Positions 7,693 through 15,458 of a DNA stretch of 64,000 bases are shown piece by piece. This stretch comes from Haliscomenobacter sp040401995 (lineage in GTDB: Bacteria > Bacteroidota > Bacteroidia > Chitinophagales > Saprospiraceae). Under the pieces are notes generated by a model. It worked only from the letters and a program-made list of their open reading frames with translations, made no database searches and was not told the DNA's origin. The number at the start of each line of letters is the position of its first letter. Position 1 is the first letter of the stretch. Location: NCBI GenBank assembly GCA_040401995.1, contig JBBANM010000013.1, forward strand, positions 1 to 64,000, given 5' to 3'. Made by a program: the position numbers and the translations under genes.

Positions 7693-8589
7693 ATGGCTAA
7701 AAAAGTAGATAAACGCAACCTGGGATTGGGCATCCGCGCCTTGCTGAAAAACGACCTGGAAGAACAGATCGCTAATTTTGAACCAGAAGTGGTGGTGCGC
7801 GAGTTATCACATACTGTTGCTATGATCTCTATTAACGAGATTGAGGTTAACCCCTACCAACCCCGCAACGAGTTTGATCAGGCTGCGTTGGAAGAACTCT
7901 CCGATTCAATCAAGGTTCACGGCTTGATTCAGCCCATCACCGTACGGCGTTTGTCGCCCAATGCCTATCAGCTCATTTCGGGCGAACGGCGTTTGCGGGC
8001 TTCCAAAATGGCCGGACTCGAGGAGTTGCCTGCCTACGTGCGCTTAGCCAACGATCAGGAGATGCTCGAAATGGCCTTGATTGAAAACATCCAGCGTGAA
8101 GACCTCAACTCCATCGAAATTGCCATCACTTATCAACGCCTGAAGGAAGAATGTCAGCTCATCGACGAGCAATTGGCGGAGCGGATGGGCAAAAAACGCA
8201 GTACCATTACCAACTACATGCGTTTGCTCAAACTGCCGCCTACCATCCAGCAGGCCCTCAAAGAGCGCAAACTCAGCATGGGTCATGCCCGCGCCTTGGT
8301 TGGTTTGGACGATTACACCGTACAAAAACATTTTTTTGAAAAAACGATCCAGGACGAGCTCTCGGTGCGCGCACTCGAAGAGATGATCAATCAATACCAT
8401 GCCCCAAAAAGCAAGAAGGAAGCCCCAAAACTGCCTGATGATTATGACAATATTCAGCGGCAGTTTCGCGACTTTTTTGGCTCAAAAGGCGTTCAATTAA
8501 AACTGCGCGACGAAGGCAAAGGCCAAATCGTCATACCGTTCAACACGGTAGCAGAATTAAACAGTCTGCTGGATCGAATTGATGAATAA
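7693..8589 (+). CDS. parB: ParB/Spo0J centromere-binding protein
   Basis: A 298-residue ParB. The N-terminal domain has the INEIEVNPYQPRNEFD start and the CTP-binding GERRLRASKMAG motif, followed by ENIQREDLNSIE. The HTH follows (QLAERMGKKRSTITNYMRLLKLP) and GHARALVG ends the central domain. The acidic-to-basic C-terminal part would dimerise. ParB loads at parS near the origin and works with ParA. Its stop at 8587-8589 is 5 bp before the original start codon of the DUF5683 gene. Confidence 0.95.
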   Translation: MAKKVDKRNLGLGIRALLKNDLEEQIANFEPEVVVRELSHTVAMISINEIEVNPYQPRNEFDQAALEELSDSIKVHGLIQPITVRRLSPNAYQLISGERRLRASKMAGLEELPAYVRLANDQEMLEMALIENIQREDLNSIEIAITYQRLKEECQLIDEQLAERMGKKRSTITNYMRLLKLPPTIQQALKERKLSMGHARALVGLDDYTVQKHFFEKTIQDELSVRALEEMINQYHAPKSKKEAPKLPDDYDNIQRQFRDFFGSKGVQLKLRDEGKGQIVIPFNTVAELNSLLDRIDE

Positions 8590-8608
8590 ATTGATGGCTA
8601 TTTCCACT

Positions 8609-8710
8609 CATACTACTGGACATTTTAAATTTTGGAGAGCTGTAAACCTTCCAGGTCTTCGAGACCTGGAAGGTTTTGCAACCCCTCAAAAGAAAATGTC
8701 CAGTAGTATG
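8609..8710. mobile_element. MITE copy 1 (102 bp) with 9 bp target duplication
   Basis: Terminal inverted repeats begin CATACTACTGGACATTTT at 8609 and end with the reverse complement at 8710. An internal hairpin has arms AAACCTTCCAGGTCT and its complement around a short centre. The flanks ATTTCCACT (8600-8608) and ATTTCTACT (8711-8719) match at 8 of 9 positions, as expected for an old target duplication. Copy 2, in opposite orientation, is at 13073-13176. No transposase lies in either copy, so mobilisation must come from elsewhere. Confidence 0.92.
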
Positions 8711-9334
8711 ATTTCTACTTTACGTTTAAGTCGCGGGTTATTGGTAATTGGATTGTTGTTTTTGTTTTTCGAACAGGGCAAAACACAACAAACCGATACC
8801 ATCCCGCCTGCGCCGCAAGAGGAGTATTCCATTCGCATGGACAGTGTGGCCGGAAAAAAAGTGCATAAAGTACGCAAACCCCGCACCGCACTGTTGTTGT
8901 CATTTGCCTTACCCGGCGCTGGGCAAGTGTACAACCACAGTTACTGGAAGTTGCCGCTGGTGTATGGCGCAATTGGCGGATCTATTTATTGGTTGAGCAA
9001 AAACCAAACCAATTACCGCTTATTCAAAGGGTATGTGCAAGCGGACTTGGCCAAAGAGCCCTATGAGGTAAAAGGTCGATACAGCATCACTACGCTTAGA
9101 AACATCCGCGACATCTACGACAAACGCACTCAGGTGGCCTATGTATTGGTGGTCGCTTCATATGGCTTGGTAGCCTTAGAAGCTTTTGTAGATGCGCATT
9201 TGCAAGATTTTGACCTCAATGAAGATTTAAGCTTTAAAATAAAACCTAAATTACAGCTCGATCCGCTTTTGGGACAACCTATGCCTGGAATTGGATTGGT
9301 GTTTTACCTCAATAATCATAGCAAGACCAAATAA
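8708..9334 (+). CDS. DUF5683 domain protein, exported or membrane
   Basis: A 208-residue protein from this start. It opens with a signal-peptide-like segment (MISTLRLSRG, then a run of Leu/Ile/Phe, then KTQQ), followed by a Pro-rich linker and a conserved PRTALLLSFALPGAGQVYN motif. That motif is typical of DUF5683 proteins, which sit beside parAB in many Bacteroidota; the function is unknown. The frame is open upstream to an ATG at 8594. The original N-terminus was probably MAISTLRLSRG from 8594, and the MITE split it after codon 5. The ATG at 8708 is made from the last three bases of the MITE. Either start could be used; 8708 gives a clean signal peptide. Confidence 0.85.
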   Translation: MISTLRLSRGLLVIGLLFLFFEQGKTQQTDTIPPAPQEEYSIRMDSVAGKKVHKVRKPRTALLLSFALPGAGQVYNHSYWKLPLVYGAIGGSIYWLSKNQTNYRLFKGYVQADLAKEPYEVKGRYSITTLRNIRDIYDKRTQVAYVLVVASYGLVALEAFVDAHLQDFDLNEDLSFKIKPKLQLDPLLGQPMPGIGLVFYLNNHSKTK

Positions 9335-9360
9335 CCCACCCCCCTGACAACTTAACCGCC

Positions 9361-11208
9361 ATGGCTGAACAAAAAATCTTTAAAATTGGGATCGCAATGG
9401 CCGGAGCGGTCTCTGCTGGCGCCTATACCGCCGGGGTTATCGACTACCTCCTCGAAACGCTTGAAAAATGGCAAAAAGCCAAGGATAAAAACCACGCCTT
9501 AGGCCCTGACCACCCCGATTACGATAAGTCGGTTCCGATGCACGATGTGCAAATTGATGTGGTGGGCGGTTCCTCGGCAGGTGGGATGACGGCAGCCATC
9601 ATGGCGCTGGGGCTTTTTGAAGGCATCAAACCGATCAACGAAGCCAACCCCGACAAAAGCCATAACAAACTTTACGATTCTTGGGTCAACCTCAACGACC
9701 ACGTTGGCGTACCTACTCTGGAGCAAATGCTGGGTTCTACGGATATTGAGCGCCTGGGCGAGGTACAATCGCTGCTCAATTCAGATCCTATTGACGCCAT
9801 TGCCGATCGGGCGATGGATCTAAGCGGCATCAATCCTTTGCCAAAATACATCTCCCCCAACCTGCAAGTGATATTGACCATCACCAGTTTGCGTGGCGTA
9901 CCCATCTCGGTGAATTTTTTTGACAAACAAAAAACGGTACAATCGCGCGATGGGATCACCTTTGAAGACAAAAAAGAACAGCCCGCCCACCGCATGTATG
10001 TGCACAAGGGGATTGCGCGCTTCATGGTCAACCCTACGCCTGAAAAGCGCAGTGATCACATTGTAGGTTTTGATCCTAATTTGGAGCCCCACCGCCAGTT
10101 GTTGATGGATTGCGCAAAGGCAACGGGGGCGTTCCCGCTGGGTTTACGCGCGCGCCGACTCAAAAACATCCACCTCAAGTACATCAAAGACATGGTGTAC
10201 CAAATGTTCATCGGTTCTAAAGCCGACGAAGAACAGGTAAAAAACACCATCGATATCACTGCCGATGACGATCCATTTGATTTTGTGGCAGTGGATGGCG
10301 GCACCATCAACAACGAACCTTTTGGCGAGGTGATTCGAGCATTGGAGGAAAATTCCGTAGATGAGCAGTATGCGATCATCATGATTGATCCTTTCCCCAA
10401 TTTTGCCAACGACAAAAGTAGAACTTACAAACAGCCTTCTACCCTACTCGATATTATCCCCAGTTTGTTTAGCGCAATTCGCAGTCAAGCCATGGTCAAA
10501 GACCAAGATATGTTACAAGGTTTGGCAGGAAACCATACCCGGCGCATGATTTTCCCCAAACGCACCGATGATCCCTATCCAATTGCTTGTGGTTCTTTGG
10601 ATGGTTTTGGCGGTTTTTTTAGCAAAAAATTTCGGGAAACGGACTTCGAATTGGGTAGGTACAACTGTCAGCGTTTTTTGCGCAAACACTTGAACGTAGC
10701 GCTGAATGAAAAAGGAAGCGTCAAGATTTTTGATGATTGGTCGGAAGGTGATGATTGTCACAATCGTTTCTTTATTCCCGATGAAACGGGTGAAACAACG
10801 GGTTACTACCCCATCATTCCTGACTTGGGCATCCAAAATATGGCCAGTAGCCAATATTATGAGCCGTACCTGGAGGATTCAGTTAAGCCAAAGATCAAAC
10901 CTTCGCAAATTTTCCGCTTGGATACCTTGATGCGCAACCGTTTTAAGGCGGTATTGGATGGCGCTTTTAAATTCAACACCTCCCCTACCGACAAGTATTC
11001 TCCGGAAGTACATACAGATGTGAATCGCTTAATGGAAGGTTTTTACAATAAGGCCGAGCAACCGAAGGGCAGCACAACGTTTTTGTTCAAAATAGGCATG
11101 TGGGCCTGGCAAAATTTTGTGAGTCGTTTAATTGCCAGAAGAATGGCTAAAATGGCCATCAAAACGATTTTGTTGGACTTCAGAGAGCGGAATTTGTTGG
11201 AGTTGTAG
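9361..11208 (+). CDS. Patatin-like phospholipase family protein
   Basis: A 615-residue protein with a patatin-type catalytic core. The N-terminal GAVSAGAYTAGV resembles the oxyanion-hole region, GGSSAGG at 69-75 holds the nucleophile Ser (about 72) in a GxSxG motif, and VDGGTINNEP supplies the catalytic Asp at about 312. Patatin-like enzymes hydrolyse acyl esters of lipids. This is a long form; the insertions between Ser and Asp and the C-terminal ~250 residues are not assigned. No signal peptide is seen. Its 3' end overlaps by 29 bp the 3' end of the opposite-strand VOC gene. Confidence 0.85.
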   Translation: MAEQKIFKIGIAMAGAVSAGAYTAGVIDYLLETLEKWQKAKDKNHALGPDHPDYDKSVPMHDVQIDVVGGSSAGGMTAAIMALGLFEGIKPINEANPDKSHNKLYDSWVNLNDHVGVPTLEQMLGSTDIERLGEVQSLLNSDPIDAIADRAMDLSGINPLPKYISPNLQVILTITSLRGVPISVNFFDKQKTVQSRDGITFEDKKEQPAHRMYVHKGIARFMVNPTPEKRSDHIVGFDPNLEPHRQLLMDCAKATGAFPLGLRARRLKNIHLKYIKDMVYQMFIGSKADEEQVKNTIDITADDDPFDFVAVDGGTINNEPFGEVIRALEENSVDEQYAIIMIDPFPNFANDKSRTYKQPSTLLDIIPSLFSAIRSQAMVKDQDMLQGLAGNHTRRMIFPKRTDDPYPIACGSLDGFGGFFSKKFRETDFELGRYNCQRFLRKHLNVALNEKGSVKIFDDWSEGDDCHNRFFIPDETGETTGYYPIIPDLGIQNMASSQYYEPYLEDSVKPKIKPSQIFRLDTLMRNRFKAVLDGAFKFNTSPTDKYSPEVHTDVNRLMEGFYNKAEQPKGSTTFLFKIGMWAWQNFVSRLIARRMAKMAIKTILLDFRERNLLEL

Positions 11209-11515
11209 CGCCGCCAAAACAATGCGAATATCCGTCATCGTTGCTAACAAAGAACTCGGTTTGCCCATAATCTCGGTTTACGAGGTCTGACACTTCATAG
11301 CCCAGCTGCTTTAAACGCTCCCATGTTTCAAGAATATTGGTAGGCGCCCAGTAAAGTCGTATGCCTTCATAGTCATTGGGTTTGACTAACTTGCACGCTC
11401 TTTGATTGAGCAAGAAGCAAGTATAGTCGTTATGAACAATACAACTGATCAGTTTGCCATCATGTTGCATTTCTCGATCCATGGTTAGGCCAAGGCCTTC
11501 CATACAAAAGCGCAA
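11180..11515 (-). CDS. VOC/glyoxalase-family protein with a missing normal start
   Basis: A 111-residue frame of the vicinal-oxygen-chelate fold: LGLTMDREMQHDGKL, then IRLYWAPTNILETWERLKQLG, then EFFVSNDDGYSHCFGG, which match one βαβββ module. Intact relatives begin with an IPxIPSSDLEKSLRF-like strand. That strand is encoded just upstream here (IPSADLEKSLRF), but an in-frame TAA at 11552-11554 comes before any ATG, so the only starts are TTG at 11515 or non-standard ATA/ATC codons. It may be a recent pseudogene or use a rare start. It overlaps the end of the patatin-like gene. Confidence 0.6.
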   Translation of the reverse strand: MRFCMEGLGLTMDREMQHDGKLISCIVHNDYTCFLLNQRACKLVKPNDYEGIRLYWAPTNILETWERLKQLGYEVSDLVNRDYGQTEFFVSNDDGYSHCFGGATTPTNSAL

Positions 11516-11630
11516 ACTTTTTTCAAGATCAGCACTAGGGATTATGGGTATTTAAGAGGTAATGTGAATCGGTAGTTGAGTGTTAGTTTTGAATTCTTTC
11601 AGGCATTTAAACTTCCTTCGGGATGACCAT

Positions 11631-12335
11631 TTATAGGCTCTCAATTTCCTCTTCTGATAAACCTGTCAAATCGGAGATATCTTTATTGAGCATAGCACGA
11701 TCTTTCATTTTCTTGGCTACTTCTATTTTTCCCTTCTTTTCTGCCAATTGTGCTATTTTTTCTTTCTCCCCGCGCTCATCTTGTTCCTTGATTCCGACAT
11801 TATCGTAAGCCTTCCATTCTTCTTTGTTCCATTGGCCAAGATAAGTGATTTGCGCCAAATGATGGTCGTCGTGTTCGGCCACGAAGTAGGCCAAGTCAAT
11901 CAGTCTCATCGGAGTTCCTAGGCGGGGATGAATGGCAACATTTTCCAAAGCCTCCGGCGCTATATTTCGCAATAAAGCAATCATTTTTTGTCTTTCTGCT
12001 GCAAAATTGTTGATCAAATCATCCATTGCGCTGGAATCGTAATCGGTGTCGTGGGTCTTTCTGTTGGTTAGATCTGCTACCTTTAAATTGGGGTCCCCTT
12101 TGATGATTTGCAGCATTCTTTCAAACCAAAGCGGTTCGAGATCAATCAAGTGACCAATTTCCTTTTTGATACTCCATTTTTCTGTCGAAAAGGCATTCAT
12201 TGAATTATTTGAAAGCTTTTCTACCTTATATTGAATTCTTAGCGGTGTGTATTCCAGGCGCTCAAGAATGCACGGAAATATACCGTTGTCTTCAATTGGG
12301 GCGAATTTCCGGTCAAACCATTTTGTTCTGTTCAT
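11631..12335 (-). CDS. DinB-like protein fused to an Rpn/PDDEXK-transposase-like tail
   Basis: A 234-residue protein. Residues to about 180 look like a DinB/YfiT four-helix bundle, with His at the GHLIDLEPLW, AIHPRLGTP and HDDHHLAQI positions that would bind a metal. The last ~55 residues change character: a charged helix (EKEKIAQLAEKKGKIEVAKKM) leads to DISDLTGLSEEEIESL. That ending is the usual C-terminus of Rpn-family recombination nucleases and PD-(D/E)XK transposase-like proteins, not of DinB proteins. The start at 12335 was chosen for the DinB N-terminus. A thiol transferase or metal enzyme role is possible; substrate is unknown. Confidence 0.7.
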   Translation of the reverse strand: MNRTKWFDRKFAPIEDNGIFPCILERLEYTPLRIQYKVEKLSNNSMNAFSTEKWSIKKEIGHLIDLEPLWFERMLQIIKGDPNLKVADLTNRKTHDTDYDSSAMDDLINNFAAERQKMIALLRNIAPEALENVAIHPRLGTPMRLIDLAYFVAEHDDHHLAQITYLGQWNKEEWKAYDNVGIKEQDERGEKEKIAQLAEKKGKIEVAKKMKDRAMLNKDISDLTGLSEEEIESL

Positions 12336-12396
12336 GATGCAGTTTTTTTTCATTGTTCATGGCTTTTGATAATGCCTTGTTAGCATCGATTTCTTT

Positions 12397-13029
12397 CTAT
12401 CCACAAACATTCTTTCTGTTGATATCAATAATTTCATCAATATCATATTGCTCGAATAGTTCAAGTAGTTTATCCGTTCCGTGTTGTAATTTATATTCAA
12501 GTTCTTCTTTGTAAATTGGTATTGCAGCGTAGAAATATATTGCTTTTTCGTTTGTCTCAATAAAAGTAAAGTCCTCCGAAAGTGTAATTGATTCAAGTAA
12601 AATTATACTTTCAAAATTATGATTTGCATTATGAGTGTCGCCTAATGGAATTGTGTGTCCGTAACCAAGCCAAGTATCATTTAAGTGAGGATACCTTGAA
12701 AGTAGTTTCAATGTTCTTATTGGCCAATAATTATTTTCATCTGCAAAGTCGTTATAGTCGAGTTTCCAGTTTATCGGCAATAAAATTGTTATTTCTGCAA
12801 ATTTTAAATAGTCAAGATCCTTGGGTACTTTCATTGGTAAAGCACTCAATCCGCATGTCAATAAAAGATTATAATTTCTATCTTCAGCTGCCTTAACAAT
12901 ATAAATGTCAGAATGAATAATTTCTGATTCCTTTTCGTGTAAAACTAAAACTTCTTCTGAATCAAAGAATTTATCGAGATGTTCGTCAATTATTTCAACT
13001 GAGTTTGGTAAGTCGTTATCGTTTATCAT
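12397..13029 (-). CDS. SUFU-domain protein
   Basis: A 210-residue protein resembling the Suppressor-of-fused (SUFU) domain: ILLPINWKL, WPIRTLKLLSRYPH, the GHTIPLGDTHNA motif and FYAAIPIYKEELEYKLQHG are its usual landmarks. Bacterial SUFU proteins are known mainly as predicted immunity proteins of polymorphic toxin systems. No toxin gene is next to it, so it may be an orphan. The base composition is clearly more AT-rich than its neighbours, which suggests gain by transfer. It is 61 bp upstream of the DinB-like gene on the same strand. MITE copy 2 lies only 43 bp upstream of its start and could affect its promoter. Confidence 0.8.
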   Translation of the reverse strand: MINDNDLPNSVEIIDEHLDKFFDSEEVLVLHEKESEIIHSDIYIVKAAEDRNYNLLLTCGLSALPMKVPKDLDYLKFAEITILLPINWKLDYNDFADENNYWPIRTLKLLSRYPHLNDTWLGYGHTIPLGDTHNANHNFESIILLESITLSEDFTFIETNEKAIYFYAAIPIYKEELEYKLQHGTDKLLELFEQYDIDEIIDINRKNVCG

Positions 13030-13072
13030 AATAGGCTGTTAAGTGTCCAAGTATGTTTGAACTGTTTTTCAG

Positions 13073-13176
13073 CATACTACTGGACATTTTTATGTGGAGG
13101 GGTTGCAAAACCTTCCAGGTCTTGGAGACCTGGAAGGTTTACAGCTCGCCAAAAATTAAAAATGTCCAGTAGTATG
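13073..13176. mobile_element. MITE copy 2 (104 bp) with perfect 9 bp target duplication
   Basis: It has the same terminal inverted repeats and internal AAACCTTCCAGGTCT hairpin as copy 1 at 8609-8710, in the opposite orientation. The direct repeat GTTTTTCAG flanks it exactly at 13064-13072 and 13177-13185, so insertion is recent compared with copy 1. It lies just upstream of the SUFU gene start. Confidence 0.94.
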
Positions 13177-13219
13177 GTTTTTCAGATATTTCCCACAAGG
13201 TACTTTATCCCCCCCAAAA

Positions 13220-13250
13220 CAAAAAAACCGCTTCGGAAATCCGAAGCGGC
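13220..13250 (-). terminator. Rho-independent terminator of tRNA-His
   Basis: The stem CCGCTTCGG (13228-13236) pairs with CCGAAGCGG (13241-13249) around an AAAT loop. On the minus strand it is followed by seven T (13221-13227). It lies directly downstream of the tRNA. Confidence 0.85.
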
Positions 13251-13261
13251 TTTTAACGTTG

Positions 13262-13336
13262 GGTAACTAACCGGGTTCGAACCGGCGACCTCCGGAACCA
13301 CAAACCGGCGCTCTAACCAGCTGAGCTATAGTCACC
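13262..13336 (-). tRNA. tRNA-His (anticodon GTG)
   Basis: The reverse strand folds as a cloverleaf. It starts GGTGACTATAGCTCAG, with the extra G-1 typical of tRNA-His opposite C73. The anticodon loop is TTGTGGT with GTG at positions 34-36, and the T arm contains GGTTCGAAC. The 3' CCA is not encoded. The pair at 31-39 in the anticodon stem is U-U, a weak point compared with the usual A-U pair. Confidence 0.93.
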
Positions 13337-13342
13337 AAATTG

Positions 13343-13502
13343 AAGTAATGAGATCATTTACATCGACATTTTTAACTTGATCTTTTGAATTTCATCTTCC
13401 TTATTTTTTCGTTACAATGTACCGCATTGCGCCTCAAAAATAAGTCGCTGAAATTCAAAATCTCAGCGTTAATTTCTGCCGATGTAAATGATCTCATTAC
13501 TT
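13343..13502. repeat. 160 bp imperfect palindrome beside the tRNA
   Basis: Perfect 23 bp ends at 13343-13365 and 13480-13502 (half begins AAGTAATGAGATCATTTACA) enclose further paired segments, such as TTTTGAATTTCA near 13385-13396 with TGAAATTCAAAA near 13449-13460. It lies upstream of tRNA-His on the tRNA strand. No target duplication was seen. Confidence 0.85.
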
Positions 13503-13603
13503 GGCTCCTAAACGGAAAAAAAACCTAAAAAGTTCCCTTTTTCCCAGAGTGACGCAAATATATAACATCTCGCGGGAAATTGTCAAGTCTGACCACAAAA
13601 AAA

Positions 13604-14122
13604 TTAACGGTGACGACCAAAAAGTCCACGACGATTACGGAGCTCGTAAAAATAACGGTCGTGTTTCCACAGTACATAACGCAAACTCAAACCGGTTTGG
13701 CTATAAAAAAAACGCTGTCCGCCAGAGAAATTGAAGGCTGGCTTAAAATCGTACGACAAGTTGATGCGAAAAAACGTCAATTCAAGTCCCCCAATCAAAT
13801 CCATGCCAATAGGATCAGCATAGGGTTTGATGCCGTCTTTACCAGCTGGAACCCAACCCCGGTGCGCGCCAATCCCATAAAAAATATTGAATCGACGGGT
13901 GATTATCGGTTGGTGAGCCAAGGCCAGCAAGGTTACTGCCACTTCTTCGCGTTGCAAGCTGGATTGCACCAGTACTTCAGCAGATATTTTCTGATAAATG
14001 CGCTGACGAAGGCTCAACCCCCAATCCGTTCCCAAACGCAAGCCGATGGCGGTATTATAAGATTGCCCAAAGCCAGGGATCAGGCAAGCCATCAAGAAGG
14101 AGAGAATGATGATTTTTTTCAT
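13604..14122 (-). CDS. Small secreted or outer-membrane barrel-like protein
   Basis: A 172-residue protein that I do not recognise. It begins with a signal peptide (MKKIIILSFLMACLIPGFGQ) and then shows alternating hydrophobic and polar residues in short strands, with aromatic belts (YNTAIGLRLGTDWGLSLRQR, FNIFYGIGAHRGW, FRINLSYDFKPAFNF, TGLSLRYVLW). This suggests a small β-barrel of six to eight strands. A small palindrome-rich spacer follows upstream. Several open frames on the other strand in this area are shadows. Confidence 0.7.
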   Translation of the reverse strand: MKKIIILSFLMACLIPGFGQSYNTAIGLRLGTDWGLSLRQRIYQKISAEVLVQSSLQREEVAVTLLALAHQPIITRRFNIFYGIGAHRGWVPAGKDGIKPYADPIGMDLIGGLELTFFRINLSYDFKPAFNFSGGQRFFYSQTGLSLRYVLWKHDRYFYELRNRRGLFGRHR

Positions 14123-14202
14123 GTTTAGGTAACGGATAGTGGATAAAACTAGTACCCAAATTTAAAAAAAATTAACATTCTCTGTTTCTCTATTTGTAGT
14201 TT

Positions 14203-14249
14203 AGAGTGTGTTTGGATTTTTTAGCGAACTAAAAAGCCAACCACGCTCT
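14203..14249. repeat. Imperfect hairpin abutting a stop codon
   Basis: Arms beginning AGAGTGTGTTTGGATTTTT and ending CCAACCACGCTCT pair imperfectly over about 20 bp. It starts at the stop codon of the gene at 14249. No T-run follows on the minus strand, so a classical terminator is doubtful. GTGTnTTTGGATTTTT also occurs in the ends of the 16320-16527 element. Confidence 0.6.
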
Positions 14250-15289
14250 TAGTCAAAATCAAAAAAGCTATCGTACTGGTTGCGATGCCCCGCTTCGCGA
14301 ATCGGTTCTTTGATGGGCGTGTTCAGATCAAGCACATTTTCTTGGTCGTGTGCCTGTAGCAAAAGAGTTTCTTTGTCTTTGCCCAAGATCTTGGAAACAC
14401 CGTTTTGTTCCCATTCCTCGAGCATGCGCAAACCTTCTTCTTCAAAAATACCGTTCTGCAAATCAATCGATTCCATGAATTTGGACGACATCTGCATAAA
14501 GTCTTCCATCTCCCCTACTTTGCTGGCTACGTCTTCAGTGATGGCTTCCATGGCGGCGTCGAAAAGGGCGCGTTTATCAGGATCTCCGCTCAGGATGCTC
14601 ATCGCGGAGCGCATGGCGGTATTGGAAGCATGAATGGCTTTCTGCTCTTGTTCCTTCACCATCACTTGATCCTCAATGTCTTCCATCAGGATCGAGGAGT
14701 TCTCGCGCATTTTGGAAAGCACGCGGTACAGGATCTCCATTTTATTGTACAGATCCTCCAAACGCACGTTCGACTCTTTCAAGCGACCAGCCTTACGGGT
14801 TTTGAGGATCATTACATTTTCTACATTGTTGTCACGGGCTTCGCTGGCCAGTTCGAGGTTGGCCTTGATCTCTTTTTGGTTGTTGACAATGATCTCTTTG
14901 AGTTTTTGCATTTGTCCGCGCAGTTTGTTGATCTGGCGTTTGAGCTCAAAAAGATTCTTTTTCAAATGATCCACATAGCCTCTCAAAATAGCAATCGGGT
15001 CAATTTGAATAAACCAGCTGGTGATTTTTCGCATGGCGCTTTTGTAGATGTACCAAATGAGATTTCTGCTGCGGTTGTCAATTAATACATAGATCAACGC
15101 GGCGATCGTAGAAATCAATACCGAAGCCGTGACAGCGTTTCTCAGCAACTCTCCAAGGATGGGCAAAATCGACAAAATCCCCAATCCGGTCGCAAAACCA
15201 ATGCCCAATAAAAAAATGATGCCCGTTTTGCCTTCGGGACGGCTCCAAAATGATTTGGCTTTAAGATTATCGGAGGATGTATCGCTCAT
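14249..15289 (-). CDS. Membrane-anchored coiled-coil protein
   Basis: A 346-residue protein of unknown function. Two membrane segments near the N-terminus (about 24-44 and 50-70) are followed by a long coiled coil: the FELKRQINKLRGQMQKLKEI part and a second helix region around RLKESNVRLEDLYNKMEIL. A conserved-looking acidic C-terminus ends YDSFFDFD. The arrangement resembles PspA-, TelA- or XpaC-type envelope-stress proteins in layout only. It is the second gene of a likely operon with the coiled-coil gene at 15459, 169 bp upstream. The start at 15289 was preferred to an upstream ATG because the 19 extra residues have no domain character. Confidence 0.7.
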   Translation of the reverse strand: MSDTSSDNLKAKSFWSRPEGKTGIIFLLGIGFATGLGILSILPILGELLRNAVTASVLISTIAALIYVLIDNRSRNLIWYIYKSAMRKITSWFIQIDPIAILRGYVDHLKKNLFELKRQINKLRGQMQKLKEIIVNNQKEIKANLELASEARDNNVENVMILKTRKAGRLKESNVRLEDLYNKMEILYRVLSKMRENSSILMEDIEDQVMVKEQEQKAIHASNTAMRSAMSILSGDPDKRALFDAAMEAITEDVASKVGEMEDFMQMSSKFMESIDLQNGIFEEEGLRMLEEWEQNGVSKILGKDKETLLLQAHDQENVLDLNTPIKEPIREAGHRNQYDSFFDFD

Positions 15290-15353
15290 AATTGCTTGAA
15301 TGATTGTCAAATGAATAAATGACGAAAAAAGCTTAGTTTGACGCAAAAAATTA

Positions 15354-15440
15354 CTTCCTGATTTTTTGGGAGGCTTTTGAATAGGAAGCTCACTTGAAAT
15401 GAACCGTTCAACTTCCTATTCAAAACCCAAAATCGGGAAG
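15354..15440 (-). repeat. Long intergenic hairpin within a two-gene operon
   Basis: Perfect 14 bp arms at 15375-15388 and 15412-15425 (half TTTTGAATAGGAAG) are extended by outer imperfect pairing CTTCCTGATTTTTT with AAAATCGGGAAG. In the transcript it would separate the two coiled-coil genes, and could act as a partial terminator or RNase-processing site. Confidence 0.75.
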
Positions 15441-15458
15441 TTAATTTTTCTGCGTTCC

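Noticed and set aside
6871..8589. A parS site close to parAB
   Set aside because: I looked for a TGTTTCACGTGAAACA-like palindrome by eye and found none that was convincing; a computed search could change this.
14203..14249. Terminator after the membrane coiled-coil gene
   Set aside because: The hairpin is imperfect and no T-run follows on the transcribed strand, so I list it as a repeat only.
14405..15085. A 226-residue plus-strand frame
   Set aside because: It is antisense to the membrane coiled-coil gene, which has stronger protein features.
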